Shown: positions 15,656-25,412, counted from the first letter of the stretch. The stretch: DNA of 36,858 nucleotides from Bacteroidales bacterium (GCA_004556005.1 SFJA01000008.1:1-36858); one strand, 5' to 3'. The notes: generated by a model from the letters alone, not told the origin. Program-made: numbers and translations.

Positions 15656-18529
15656 ATGGCAGAAATCAGAATTAACAAATTGATGAGGCAGTTCAACATC
15701 GGCCTCGGCGACCTTGTTTCCTTCCTTAAAAAACTCGGTGTCGAAGTCGATGAGAACCCGAATGCCAAGGTGTCCGACGAATATTTGCCGGATATCAAGA
15801 AGCAGTTCGGCAAGGACCTCGAAGCAAAGCAGGCCGCAGACAAGGTTGAGGTACATATCATTGATATTTTGAACAAGGGTTCCAAGCAGGGAAAGCAGGA
15901 GGAGGAGACCGAGCCGGAGAGGGAAACGGTCATCAGGACCAATATGCTCAACAACGACAAACGTTCGGCCGAACAGAAAGCTGCAGAAAACAAGGCGGAG
16001 GCCTCTGCAGCAGTTGCCGAGCAGTCTGATTCTCCTGCCAGAAACGAGTCCGCAGCTCCTGAAAAGGAAGCGGAGGCTCCTCAAGAGACTTCGGTAAATG
16101 AAACTGCACCTGTTGAGGAGCAGTCTGCCTCAAACGCAGCCGAGCCTCAGCAGGAAGAGCAGGCCGCTGCCCCGGCAGAGACCCCTTCCGAGGAGAGCAG
16201 GCCGGAAGAACCGGCAAAGGAAGAGTTGGATTCTTCCCCTTTCGAGGCTGCTCCTGAACAGGAAGATGCGGCAGTAGAGAAAAAGGCTGAGCCTGAAGAG
16301 AAGCCTGAGGCTGCGCAGTCACCTGCCGAGTCGGAGGTTAAGGCTCCCGACAAGAGCGAGAGCACTCCTTTCAAGGTTGTCGGCAAGATCGACCTCAACC
16401 AGTTCAAGCGCAAGCCTGAGAAACGCGAGCGCATAGGCAAGCAGAAGGTTGACGTGGCCAAGGCTGGTGCCAACATCGACCGCAACTCCGGCAAGAAGGA
16501 CAAGCAGAACCAGAACAATCAGCAGCAGGCGCAGCAGCAGTCCAGCCGCAGTAAACGCAAGCGCGACAAAAACGCCGAACGCTTCAAACCGGCTATGACC
16601 GAGGCGGAGCAGGAGGAAATGCAGAAGGAGATACAGAAGCAGGTCAAGGAGACCTACGCCAGGATGAACGAGGGCAAGAAGAACAACTTCGGTGCAAAAT
16701 ACCGCAAGGAAAAGCGCGAAGCCGCAGCCCTCAAGACCCAGGAGGAGCTCGCCGAGGCTGCAGCTGGTCAGAAGACGCTCAAGGTCACCGAATTTGTGAC
16801 CGTAAACGACCTCGCTACCCTTATGAACAACACTCCGGTGGTCAAGGTCATCGGCGCTTGTATGAGCCTTGGACTTATGGTGTCCATCAACCAGAGGCTC
16901 GATGCTGAAACCCTCGTCCTCGTAGCGGAAGAATTCGGCTACAACGTCGAGTTCGTGACCGCTGACATCTCCGAAGAAATCAATGCAAACGAAACGCCTG
17001 ACCGTCCGGAGGATCTCGTGGAGAGGCCGCCTATCATTACCGTGATGGGACACGTCGATCACGGCAAGACGTCGCTGCTCGACTACATACGCAAGTCCAA
17101 CGTCATTGCGGGCGAGGCCGGTGGAATCACCCAGCACATAGGTGCGTACAGCGTCACCCTCGAGGATGGCAGGAAGATTACCTTCCTCGATACTCCTGGA
17201 CACGAGGCGTTTACCGCCATGCGTGCGCGCGGAGCACAGCTGACGGACCTTGCGATCATCATCATTGCGGCTGACGATGCCGTGATGCCGCAGACCATAG
17301 AGGCTATTAATCACGCGCAGGCTGCAAATGTGCCTATGGTATTTGCTATCAATAAGATAGATAAACCGGGCGCTGACTCTGAAAAGATACGCCGCCAGCT
17401 TTCCGAAATGAACATTCTCGTTGAGGACTGGGGTGGAAAATACCAGTGCCAGGAGATTTCGGCAAAGAAGGGTCTCAATGTGGACAAGCTTCTGGAAAAG
17501 GTGCTTCTCGAGACCGATCTGCTTGAACTCAAGGCCAATCCTAACAAGCTCGCACAGGGTGCGGTCATTGAGTCTTCACTTGACAAGGGTCGCGGATATC
17601 TGGCTACAGTGCTTGTGCAGGAAGGAACCCTGCGTCAGGGCGACGTGATGCTCTGCGGCGCATACTACGGCCGAATCAAGAGTATGTTCAACGAACGTGG
17701 ACAGAAGGTTACCGAGGCCGGTCCTTCCACTCCGGTATCCGTGCTCGGACTCAGCGGAGCTCCTGCAGCCGGTGAAAAGTTCAACGTGCTCGCAGAGGAG
17801 CGTGATGCAAAGAGCATAGCTGCCAAGCGTGAGCAGCTGATACGCATCCAGGGTATCAAGACCCAGAAGCATATGACACTCGAGGAGATTGGACGCCGTA
17901 TCGCCATCGGCAACTTCAAGGAACTCAACGTCATTGTCAAGGGTGACGTGGACGGTTCAGTAGAGGCTCTTTCGGACTCTCTCATCAAGCTCAGCACCGA
18001 GGAGGTACGCGTAAACGTCATCCACAAGGCCGTGGGTGCCATTTCCGAGTCAGACGTGCTGCTTGCCGAGGCTTCCGACGCGGTAATCATCGGTTTCCAG
18101 GTTCGTCCTTCTGTCGAGGCCCGCAGGGCGGCTGACAAGGAAGGCATAGAAATCAGGCTTTACTCAGTCATCTATGACTGTATAAACGAGGTCAAGGACG
18201 GTATAGTCGGTATGCTCGAGCCTGAGAAGAAGGAGGATGTGATTGCCACTGCCGAGGTCAAGCAGACCTTCCGCATCAGCAAGGTGGGTACCATTGCCGG
18301 CTGCATTATACGTGACGGCAAGATGATACAGAAGTCCAAGGTGCGTCTCATACGCGATGGTATCGTGGTTTACACCGGAGAACTCGGGTCGCTCCAGATC
18401 GGCAAGGATACCGTCAAGGAGGTTCCGGCCGGCAAGGAGTGCGGTATGTCAATCGCCGGTTACAACGATATCAAGGAAAAGGATGTCATCGAGGCATTCC
18501 AGATAATAGAGATAAAGAGGACGCTTTAG
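15656..18529 (+). CDS. infB: translation initiation factor IF-2
   Basis: The GTPase that brings fMet-tRNA to the 30S subunit and promotes subunit joining. The 957 residues comprise an IF2-N domain (about 1-55) and a very long linker (about 85-330). The linker is first rich in E and A, then in K, Q and R. The G domain has G1 GHVDHGKT (465-472), DTPGH (G3) and NKID (G4), followed by the beta-barrel, spacer and fMet-binding domains. The last codons lie inside a terminator hairpin, and the stop overlaps the end of the opposing adaptor gene by 4 bp. The initiator tRNA it binds is also encoded in this window (811-883). Confidence 0.97.
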   Translation: MAEIRINKLMRQFNIGLGDLVSFLKKLGVEVDENPNAKVSDEYLPDIKKQFGKDLEAKQAADKVEVHIIDILNKGSKQGKQEEETEPERETVIRTNMLNNDKRSAEQKAAENKAEASAAVAEQSDSPARNESAAPEKEAEAPQETSVNETAPVEEQSASNAAEPQQEEQAAAPAETPSEESRPEEPAKEELDSSPFEAAPEQEDAAVEKKAEPEEKPEAAQSPAESEVKAPDKSESTPFKVVGKIDLNQFKRKPEKRERIGKQKVDVAKAGANIDRNSGKKDKQNQNNQQQAQQQSSRSKRKRDKNAERFKPAMTEAEQEEMQKEIQKQVKETYARMNEGKKNNFGAKYRKEKREAAALKTQEELAEAAAGQKTLKVTEFVTVNDLATLMNNTPVVKVIGACMSLGLMVSINQRLDAETLVLVAEEFGYNVEFVTADISEEINANETPDRPEDLVERPPIITVMGHVDHGKTSLLDYIRKSNVIAGEAGGITQHIGAYSVTLEDGRKITFLDTPGHEAFTAMRARGAQLTDLAIIIIAADDAVMPQTIEAINHAQAANVPMVFAINKIDKPGADSEKIRRQLSEMNILVEDWGGKYQCQEISAKKGLNVDKLLEKVLLETDLLELKANPNKLAQGAVIESSLDKGRGYLATVLVQEGTLRQGDVMLCGAYYGRIKSMFNERGQKVTEAGPSTPVSVLGLSGAPAAGEKFNVLAEERDAKSIAAKREQLIRIQGIKTQKHMTLEEIGRRIAIGNFKELNVIVKGDVDGSVEALSDSLIKLSTEEVRVNVIHKAVGAISESDVLLAEASDAVIIGFQVRPSVEARRAADKEGIEIRLYSVIYDCINEVKDGIVGMLEPEKKEDVIATAEVKQTFRISKVGTIAGCIIRDGKMIQKSKVRLIRDGIVVYTGELGSLQIGKDTVKEVPAGKECGMSIAGYNDIKEKDVIEAFQIIEIKRTL

Positions 18530-18540
18530 TCCTCTTTTCT
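18514..18540 (+). terminator. terminator built from the last codons of infB
   Basis: A perfect 9-bp stem (18514-18522 AAAGAGGAC with 18529-18537 GTCCTCTTT) closes a 6-nt loop that contains most of the infB stop codon. T-rich sequence follows. The same bases form the last codons of the convergent adaptor gene, so the hairpin also forms in that transcript, though without a good U run. Confidence 0.75.
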
Positions 18541-19587
18541 TATTTTGACTTTTGTCGAATCCTGCAGCCCGTCAAACCCGCCGGTCACCAGAGTTTCGTC
18601 TCCTTCAAGTCCGCTGATCACGACGGTACGTTTACCGTCACGTATATCCAGCGGCTCTTCCTGGAGCACGACCGGACGGCGTGAGACGGTGCTGTCGGTT
18701 TTTATAACCCAGACATAATGAGACGCTCCATCCTGCCTGAGAGCCCCTGACGGTATGGTGACCAATTCTTTGATGCCTCCGGAGAGTTTGAATTTCAATT
18801 CGGTGCCGCTCGCTATCGGCTGCCCTTCCTGCGTTTCCGGCTCGAAAACGCATTCGTAGCACCCGTTCATCCTGTTGGGCTTGGGAGAGCATCTCACCAT
18901 AACGGCGCTTATACGTGTGTCACGACCCTGGAATAGCAGGACCTGCCCCATTTCCGGAAGCGCTTCAGATTCTATATACGCAACAAGTTCGGTACGGGTC
19001 GGATCGATTATGGTAAGCAGCTCGTCTCCTGCTGACAGGCTGGCTCCCGCAGCCGCGCCCACAACCGTTACCTCGGCGTCAAAAGGAGCCCTTATCGTGC
19101 AGGCGCTCTGCAACTTGCGGGCTCTTGCCAATTCTTCACGCGCCGCCTCTACCTTCTTCCTGAGCTCTGCAGTGCCCGTCATCTCATCGGGAATTTCCTC
19201 CTGATTCCTGCCGCGCGTCTTTACTGTCGCTGCGGATGCCTTGCCCAGTTCGGCCTCGAGTCTGGCCAGATTGGCGGCTGCATCGCGGACGCTCGCGCTC
19301 AGCGTGGCCGAATACAGTCTTGCAAGCACCTGACCCTTGACCGCTTTGCCTCCCTCCCGGGCATCCATGCTTTCCACGACGCAGTCGAACGGCGCGGTGA
19401 ACCTGTGCACCCTCACCGGTCTTGCAACCGCCGTGTAGGTATAGGTTCTGTTATCTTCTATGATGGTTTTGCCGGCCTGGGAAGCAATGACTACCGGGAT
19501 AGATTCTCCTTTGTCTGAAACGAGTCTGCAGGATACTGTGCAAAGGCACAATACCGCCGTCATGATATGTCTGGTGTAATTTTTCAT
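18526..19587 (-). CDS. RND-type efflux periplasmic adaptor subunit (orphan)
   Basis: A membrane-fusion protein of the HlyD/RND adaptor family, 353 residues, that would bridge an inner-membrane pump and an outer-membrane channel. It has a lipoprotein signal with C20 in the lipobox TVSC. A lipoyl-like half follows (about 60-90, DCVVESMDAREGGKAVKGQ), then a coiled-coil hairpin (about 95-160), the second lipoyl half (RAPFDAEVTVV) and a beta-barrel. The C-terminal membrane-proximal domain includes IPSGALRQDGASHYVWVI. No RND pump or TolC-like gene is adjacent: infB lies on one side and a GH3 gene on the other. It must partner with a pump elsewhere, or a former operon has been broken up. Confidence 0.82.
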   Translation of the reverse strand: MKNYTRHIMTAVLCLCTVSCRLVSDKGESIPVVIASQAGKTIIEDNRTYTYTAVARPVRVHRFTAPFDCVVESMDAREGGKAVKGQVLARLYSATLSASVRDAAANLARLEAELGKASAATVKTRGRNQEEIPDEMTGTAELRKKVEAAREELARARKLQSACTIRAPFDAEVTVVGAAAGASLSAGDELLTIIDPTRTELVAYIESEALPEMGQVLLFQGRDTRISAVMVRCSPKPNRMNGCYECVFEPETQEGQPIASGTELKFKLSGGIKELVTIPSGALRQDGASHYVWVIKTDSTVSRRPVVLQEEPLDIRDGKRTVVISGLEGDETLVTGGFDGLQDSTKVKIRKED

Positions 19588-19599
19588 AGCATTGTTTTA

Positions 19600-19631
19600 T
19601 TTGCAATTATGGTGATAATTCTTTAGTTTTA
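19600..19631 (+). promoter_or_regulatory. -33/-7 promoter of the GH3 gene
   Basis: TTTG (19600-19603), a 20-nt spacer and TAGTTTTA (19624-19631, one mismatch to TAnnTTTG). The ATG follows 7 nt later, so the mRNA would be nearly leaderless. Confidence 0.5.
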
Positions 19632-19638
19632 CAACATT

Positions 19639-21939
19639 ATGCGAAAATTAATAACCATCATTGCCTCATGCGCCCTTCTGGTTTGCCAGGCGTATGCATC
19701 TCAGAACAATCGTAGTACAGAAAAAAGAATTGATGCCATCATTTCCGGGATGACCCTGGAGGAGAAGGCCCATATGCTGGTCGGCCTGTGGGAAAGCGGT
19801 GTCCCTTCGAATATCATCAGTTCCGCCGGCCGCACGCATCCGCTCGAGCGTTTCGGGATCATTCCTGCAACTATGAATGACGGAGCCACGGGTCTGCGTA
19901 TGGACACCTTGAGAACCGGTTATCCGGACGAACGCTACTATTGCACCGGTTTTCCGGTGGCAACTATGGTGGCTTCCACCTGGAATGACGAAATCGCCCG
20001 AAAGGTCGGTGCCCGCATCGCGGACGAGATGCTTGCGTACGGCAGCGACCTGCTTCTCGGCCCGTCGCTCAACATACAGCGCAACCCCCTGTGCGGCAGG
20101 AATTTCGAATACTATTCCGAGGATCCTTACCTTTCCGGCCACACTGCCGCTCAGTTCATAATCGGGCTCCAGTCAAAGGGACCGGGCGCGACGGTAAAGC
20201 ATTTTGCTGCAAACAACCAGCAGAGCGCAAGAATCAACAATGATGCGCGCATTTCCCAGCGTGCGCTCAGGGAAATATATCTGCGAAATTTCGAAATAGC
20301 CATAAAGGAAGGCGATCCCGTTGCCGTAATGAGTTCATACAACTATATCAACGGTACGCGCACCTGTGCAAGCCCTGAACTGCTCACCGGAATTCTCCGG
20401 AAGGAATGGGGCTGGAACGGCGTGGTGATGACGGACTGGTTCCAGCCGGAAGTGACCGCCGATTGCGTCAGGGCGGGCAATGACCTTATGATGGGCGGAT
20501 GCCAGGCCCAGGTGGATGATATCATACGGGCGGCAGAGGACGGAACGCTGACTATGGATGTCATCGACCGCAACGTCCGCAACGTGCTCCGCTTCGTGCT
20601 TCAGACCCCTGGTCAGAACGGACTCGTGCCGAACTACGAGGCTCATTTGGAATTGGGCGCTCCGGTGGCACTGGAGGCTGCGGAAGAAGGTATAGTCCTT
20701 CTCAAGAACGACGCTTCGGTGCTGCCGCTCGACAGCGACGAGACGGTGGCCGTATTTGGCATCGGCAGCTATCTTTTCTATCCTAACGGACTTGGCTGCG
20801 CCGATATCAACAAGCCGTACACCATCAACCTTCTCGAAGGAATGAAGCGGGAGGGCATAAAGATCAATCAGACGGTTGACAGATACTACAACAAGTTCAT
20901 CGAGGCTGAACAGGTCCAGCTCTACGAGACCAATACCAAGACCTGGAAGAACTGGTTCTTCGGGTACAAGATGCCGCAGGAAGCGATCCTGAGACCGTTT
21001 TTCATTGAAAAGAGAGCGGCTGATTGCGACAAGGCCATAATCACCATAGCCAGAAACATAGGCGAAGCCCTCGACCGCGATTATGTGGAGGGAGAATACC
21101 TGCTTTCCCCGCAGGAGCGCGACATGATATCTGCCGTATGCGACATTTTCCATAAGGCCGGCAAAAAGGTGATAATCGTCGTCAATACTGGAAGCCCTAT
21201 AGAACTTGGCAGTGAGTGCATAGAAAAAGCCGATGCCATACTGCTTGCATGGCAGCCGGGACAGGAAGGCGGAAGGGCTGTGGCCAGGGTGCTCAACGGC
21301 AAGGTGAATCCTTCGGGAAAACTCCCGGTGACCTGGGCATCGGACTATTATGACATTCCTTCATCAAAGAATTTCCCTATACATTACGTATTTAACTGGG
21401 ATGACGTAAAGCCTTTCGGACGCGAGTCGCTCAAACAGACCCGCAATCTCGGCTATACCATATATGAAGAGGATATCTGGGTGGGATACAGGTATTTCGA
21501 CACCTTTGGCAAGGCAGTGGACTTTCCTTTCGGATTCGGTCTTTCCTATACTTCCTTCGAGTGGAGTGATGCCCGTCTGGAAAAGAAGGGACGCGATGCC
21601 GTCAAGATAAGCATTTGCGTAAAGAACGTCGGCGACCGTCCCGGCAAGGATGTGGTCCAGATCTATTCTACGGCGCCCCGGATCGAGGGGTTTGAAACTC
21701 CGGCCCACGAACTCCGCGCTTACGGCAAGACGCCTCTGCTGCAGCCTGGAGAGAGCGTGAAGATGGAATGGACAATTGCTTATGATGACCTTGCATCCTT
21801 CCACGAAGACACGATGAGCTGGATAACTCAGGCAGGCGAGCATATCCTTTCGTTTGGTGCATCAAGCGCCGAGATGAAGGACTCGCTGAGTTTCACTCTT
21901 TCTCGAGAAAGGGTGCGCAAGGTAAGCAATAAATTGTAA
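19639..21939 (+). CDS. glycoside hydrolase family 3 (beta-glucosidase-like)
   Basis: A secreted exo-acting glycosidase of family GH3, 766 residues, with a signal peptide ending near CQAYA-S (residue 20). The N-terminal TIM barrel (about 30-330) holds NDGATGLR, KHFAANNQQ (H188) and the nucleophile aspartate in GVVMTDWF (D266). The alpha/beta sandwich domain (about 350-600) and a C-terminal fibronectin-III-like domain (about 650-755) complete the usual three-domain form. The protein resembles beta-glucosidases, but beta-xylosidase or other specificities cannot be excluded. No susC/susD pair or regulator is nearby, so it is not part of a visible polysaccharide utilisation locus. Confidence 0.92.
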   Translation: MRKLITIIASCALLVCQAYASQNNRSTEKRIDAIISGMTLEEKAHMLVGLWESGVPSNIISSAGRTHPLERFGIIPATMNDGATGLRMDTLRTGYPDERYYCTGFPVATMVASTWNDEIARKVGARIADEMLAYGSDLLLGPSLNIQRNPLCGRNFEYYSEDPYLSGHTAAQFIIGLQSKGPGATVKHFAANNQQSARINNDARISQRALREIYLRNFEIAIKEGDPVAVMSSYNYINGTRTCASPELLTGILRKEWGWNGVVMTDWFQPEVTADCVRAGNDLMMGGCQAQVDDIIRAAEDGTLTMDVIDRNVRNVLRFVLQTPGQNGLVPNYEAHLELGAPVALEAAEEGIVLLKNDASVLPLDSDETVAVFGIGSYLFYPNGLGCADINKPYTINLLEGMKREGIKINQTVDRYYNKFIEAEQVQLYETNTKTWKNWFFGYKMPQEAILRPFFIEKRAADCDKAIITIARNIGEALDRDYVEGEYLLSPQERDMISAVCDIFHKAGKKVIIVVNTGSPIELGSECIEKADAILLAWQPGQEGGRAVARVLNGKVNPSGKLPVTWASDYYDIPSSKNFPIHYVFNWDDVKPFGRESLKQTRNLGYTIYEEDIWVGYRYFDTFGKAVDFPFGFGLSYTSFEWSDARLEKKGRDAVKISICVKNVGDRPGKDVVQIYSTAPRIEGFETPAHELRAYGKTPLLQPGESVKMEWTIAYDDLASFHEDTMSWITQAGEHILSFGASSAEMKDSLSFTLSRERVRKVSNKL

Positions 21940-21956
21940 ATCAGCTATATCCACTG

Positions 21957-23351
21957 TTAGAGCAGAGGGGAAAACAGCCGGGCGAAAGATTCGGCTATCC
22001 TGCGCCATTTGCGTCTTGACTGCCAGTTTTCCTGATTGATCTCTATGCTTTCGCTTTCGTCCTGGAGGAAGGCGTCGCGGAGCCGGTGCGCGATGCCGGC
22101 ATCGTAGAAAAATGCGTTAATTTCGAAATTCTGCTCGAAACTGCGCACGTCTATGTTTGTAGAACCTATGGTCGAAACCCTGTCATCGGAAACAATGGCC
22201 TTGGAATGCATATATCCTCCGGTATAGAAATATACCCTGACGCCCGCGTTGAGGGCATCCTGGACATAAGAACGTGATGCGTAGGTGGTCAGCGCTCCTC
22301 TGTCGCCGCTGGCAGGAATTATGATGCGCACGTCCACTCCGGCAAGCGCGGCATTCTTGAGCGCCATCATAACCGGTTCATTCGGAATGAAGTAAGGGGA
22401 CTCGATATATACATATTTGTGCGACTGGGTGATTATGCGTATGATTCCCTGCATTGTCACGTGCCACTCGTCCATAGGCCCTGAACTTGCAACCTGCATG
22501 GTTACATTGCCGCAGGGCTCGCAACGCGGATAATACCTCTCATCGCATACAAACTGCTTGGTGGAGAATTGCCAGTCAACCAGAAATGCGGTCTGAAGCT
22601 CTGATGCTGCAGGACCTTCCACCCTGAAGTGGGTGTCGCGCCATTTGCCGCACTGTATGCCCTTGGAATATCTGTCGGCTATGTTCATGCCTCCGCAATA
22701 GCCTATCCTACCGTCAATTACCACGAGTTTGCGGTGGTTGCGGAAATTGGCATCGTTGGATACGAATGGAACGAAAATCTTGAGGAAGGAACTGACTTCC
22801 ACACCGTACTTCTTTAGCCTGTTGTAGAACTTGCGTCTCTGAATATTGGCTGCATCGTCAATCTGGACGCGCACCTTGACGCCTTCCTGCGCCTTTGCAA
22901 TGAGTATGTTGCCTATTTCCGTGCCTATATGGTCATCGGCAAAAAGATAGAACTCCAGATGTATGTGGTCCTTGGCGTAGCGCAGGTCCTCCATCATATC
23001 CCTGACCATTGGGTCGAAAGAGGTATATACGCGTATGTCATTGCCATTTAGCGGTACAGCCTTGTTGGTCATCCACAGCAGGTTTGCCATATCTGAAAGC
23101 TCCGTCAGGCAGGCAGGGTCGTACTGATCCACGCTGAATCTTTTGAGAGCTGCAAGTTTGTCGCTGCTGATAAGTCTGCGCTGACGCTTGTTCATGCCGA
23201 CAAGATAGTACAGAACCAGCCCGACGCCGGGGACAAACACTAGCAGGAGTATCCAGGCGAGCGTCTTGACGGGATGTCTGTTTTCGGTGATGAGAGCTAG
23301 GCAGACACCAACAAGCAGCAGAACGAAAAATACTTCCAACCAGATTTTCAT
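21957..23351 (-). CDS. cls: cardiolipin synthase (phospholipase D type)
   Basis: Joins two phosphatidylglycerol molecules into cardiolipin in the inner membrane. Two N-terminal membrane helices (about 5-25 and 30-50) precede two HKD phospholipase D motifs: H206-K208-D213 in NHRKLVVIDG and H382-K384-D389 in MHSKAIVSDD. Both are intact. The start is taken at the ATG 23351 (464 residues). An upstream in-frame TTG at 23387 would add 12 residues but falls in an A/T-rich tract that looks like promoter sequence. It is co-oriented with the SulP gene, 52 bp downstream, and convergent with the GH3 gene with a 17-bp gap. Confidence 0.94.
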   Translation of the reverse strand: MKIWLEVFFVLLLVGVCLALITENRHPVKTLAWILLLVFVPGVGLVLYYLVGMNKRQRRLISSDKLAALKRFSVDQYDPACLTELSDMANLLWMTNKAVPLNGNDIRVYTSFDPMVRDMMEDLRYAKDHIHLEFYLFADDHIGTEIGNILIAKAQEGVKVRVQIDDAANIQRRKFYNRLKKYGVEVSSFLKIFVPFVSNDANFRNHRKLVVIDGRIGYCGGMNIADRYSKGIQCGKWRDTHFRVEGPAASELQTAFLVDWQFSTKQFVCDERYYPRCEPCGNVTMQVASSGPMDEWHVTMQGIIRIITQSHKYVYIESPYFIPNEPVMMALKNAALAGVDVRIIIPASGDRGALTTYASRSYVQDALNAGVRVYFYTGGYMHSKAIVSDDRVSTIGSTNIDVRSFEQNFEINAFFYDAGIAHRLRDAFLQDESESIEINQENWQSRRKWRRIAESFARLFSPLL

Positions 23352-23403
23352 TTTCCAAGTCTTATACCTTCCGTCCTGCTGCTGCAAAAATTATGCTTGC
23401 AGG

Positions 23404-25107
23404 CTATTGCTGCAGGAGTTCCCTGGCTTTTTGCAGCGCCGGGGTAATGTGCGGCTGTATGCTTGACTCCGGCACCAGTTTGTCTATGCCGAATGCAAGC
23501 AGACTGCTGCGTACCTGTTCGTTGACGCCAGACAGGATGACCTTGATGCCGCGGCGATGGCTGCGGTCTATAAGGTTCTTGAGGTTGTTGATGCCGGTGG
23601 AGTCGATGAAAGGCACCTTCCTCATTCTGATTATCCTTACCTTGACATTGCGCCTCTTGTCTTCGAATTCCTCGAAACGGCTGGCTAGCCCGAAGAAGAA
23701 AGGACCGTTGATCTCGTAAACGTCCACGCCCTCCGGAATGTCAAGGTACTGGGTGTCTTCCGGATTGACGGTCTCTTCCTGGGAGCTGGAGCTGACACGA
23801 TGTTCAGCGTCGAGCACTTCGATGGTCGTGGTCTGCATTACCCGGCGTACGAACAGCACGATAGCGAGCAGAAGTCCGACTTCGATCGCTACGGTAAGAT
23901 CGACTATCACGGTAAGGAAGAAGGTTATCAGCAGCACTGCCACATCCGCCCAGTCGCCCCTCAGAAGGTATTTGAAGGTGCGCCACTCGCTCATGTTGTA
24001 TGCCACCATCACAAGGATAGCCGCAAGAGCGGAAAGCGGAATGTACACCGCGTAAGGCATGAGGAAGAGATAAATGAGCAGCAGGACGATAGCGTGGATG
24101 ATGCCCGTAACCGGGGTCTTGCCGCCGTTGTTGATGCTCGCCATCGTACGGGCTATGGCGCCTGTTGCAGGAATTCCCCCGAAAAGCGGGGTGACGATGT
24201 TCGCTATGCCCTGGCCGATGAGTTCAGTGTTGGCATTGTGGTGCTTTCCGGTCACGCCGTCAGCGACCATTGCCGCAAGCAGCGACTCGATTGCGCAGAG
24301 TATGGCGATGGTGAATGCCGGCGATACGAGATTGCCGATGACCTCGAGCGACATCTCGGGAACTACCGGCTTGGGCAGGGGCAGGCCGCCTGCAAGTTCC
24401 GGGAATTTGCTGCCTATGGTCGCCAGATGAATTCCTCCGAAACGGTCGAGCAGCACCGATGCGACGGTTCCGGCTATCAGGGCGATGAGTGAGCCGGGAA
24501 TCTTCTTGGAAAAGCGTCCCCAGACGATGATGAGCAGCAGGCAGACTATGCTGGATGCCGCCTCTATCCAGTTGATGTTCCCCAGGTTGGAGAGGTAGCA
24601 GCCCCACTGCGGGAGGAATCCGGCCGGAACGTCAACGGTCAGGCCGAAAAAGTCCTTCATCTGCGTCGAGAATATCGTGACCGCTATACCGCTGGTAAAG
24701 CCGACAACGATAGGGTAGGGGATGAATTTGAACACACCGCCCATCTTAAGCAGACCCATTGCTACCAGTATGATTCCCGCCATTATGCTGGCGATAATCA
24801 GACCCTGCATTCCGTATTGCGAAACGATTCCGGCGACTATTACGATGAAAGCGCCGGTAGGACCTCCGATGAGGAAGTTTGAACCTCCGAAGAAACTGAT
24901 GAGGAATCCCGCTACGATGGCGGTGATGAGTCCCTGCTGAGGACTTACGCCGGAAGCGATTCCGAATGCGATGGCCAGAGGGAGAGCGATGATTCCGACT
25001 ATGATGCCGGCAATGAGGTCAGATACGAAGAGCTGTTTGTTGTACTTGCCCTTTTTGAAAAGTCCGAAGAACTTGGGTCTGAAGACTTCGCTAAAATTGT
25101 ATTTCAC
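23404..25107 (-). CDS. SulP family inorganic anion transporter with STAS domain
   Basis: A polytopic inner-membrane transporter of the SLC26/SulP family. Members carry sulfate, bicarbonate or other anions, and the substrate cannot be read from the sequence. The N-terminal region has the family signature ALPLAIAFGIASGVSPQQG and GGPTGAFIVIVAG, then about ten further membrane segments to residue ~420. A cytoplasmic STAS domain follows (about 460-555, with KVPFIDSTGINNLKNL). No ATG fits: the start is a GTG, either 25107 (protein begins M-K-Y-N-F, as in relatives) or 25116. It lies between rpsU, with its terminator, and cls. With carbonic anhydrase or sulfur genes absent nearby, context does not help. 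Confidence 0.9.
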   Translation of the reverse strand: MKYNFSEVFRPKFFGLFKKGKYNKQLFVSDLIAGIIVGIIALPLAIAFGIASGVSPQQGLITAIVAGFLISFFGGSNFLIGGPTGAFIVIVAGIVSQYGMQGLIIASIMAGIILVAMGLLKMGGVFKFIPYPIVVGFTSGIAVTIFSTQMKDFFGLTVDVPAGFLPQWGCYLSNLGNINWIEAASSIVCLLLIIVWGRFSKKIPGSLIALIAGTVASVLLDRFGGIHLATIGSKFPELAGGLPLPKPVVPEMSLEVIGNLVSPAFTIAILCAIESLLAAMVADGVTGKHHNANTELIGQGIANIVTPLFGGIPATGAIARTMASINNGGKTPVTGIIHAIVLLLIYLFLMPYAVYIPLSALAAILVMVAYNMSEWRTFKYLLRGDWADVAVLLITFFLTVIVDLTVAIEVGLLLAIVLFVRRVMQTTTIEVLDAEHRVSSSSQEETVNPEDTQYLDIPEGVDVYEINGPFFFGLASRFEEFEDKRRNVKVRIIRMRKVPFIDSTGINNLKNLIDRSHRRGIKVILSGVNEQVRSSLLAFGIDKLVPESSIQPHITPALQKARELLQQ

Positions 25108-25151
25108 GGTTAACACTACTTTTTGGGCGCAAAACCAGCGCCATCAGAATG

Positions 25152-25189
25152 AAAAAAAATACAGGCCGGCTATAGCTAACCGACCTGTA
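25152..25189 (-). terminator. intrinsic terminator after rpsU
   Basis: On the minus strand a 10-bp stem (25189-25180 with 25169-25160, one G-U pair) closes a 10-nt loop and is followed by eight T residues (25159-25152). It separates rpsU from the SulP gene. Confidence 0.88.
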
Positions 25190-25209
25190 ATATCTTGTGT
25201 CATAAGACA

Positions 25210-25404
25210 TTACTGCTCTTCCTGGAGACGCAGGTGCTGCACGTAGATAGCCTTCATCTTGGCCATACGACGCCTTACGGACGGCTTTTCAAAATTCTTG
25301 CGTGCGCGAAGCTCACGGATTGCGCCTGTCTTTTCGAACTTGCGCTTGAACTTTTTCAGCGCGCGCTCGATGTTCTCTCCATCCTTTACCGGTACGATAA
25401 TCAT
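25210..25404 (-). CDS. rpsU: 30S ribosomal protein bS21
   Basis: A 64-residue basic ribosomal protein of the 30S platform, near the 3' end of 16S rRNA. The sequence MIIVPVKDGENIERALKKFKRKFEKTG and the arginine-rich middle (RELRARKNFEKPSVRRRMAK) are typical. In Flavobacterium, bS21 helps hide the anti-Shine-Dalgarno sequence, and rpsU is one of few genes with a strong Shine-Dalgarno site, allowing autoregulation. The same arrangement is seen here (site at 25413-25423). It has its own promoter (25438-25468) and terminator (25152-25189), so it is monocistronic. Confidence 0.97.
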   Translation of the reverse strand: MIIVPVKDGENIERALKKFKRKFEKTGAIRELRARKNFEKPSVRRRMAKMKAIYVQHLRLQEEQ

Positions 25405-25412
25405 TCTTTAAA

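Noticed and set aside
16319..17314. 331-codon open frame on the minus strand opposite infB
   Set aside because: It is an antisense shadow of the conserved IF-2 G domain; no domain signature, no promoter.
20335..21153. 272-codon open frame on the minus strand opposite the GH3 gene
   Set aside because: Shadow of a conserved glycosidase; composition fits antisense reading, no signal peptide or domain.
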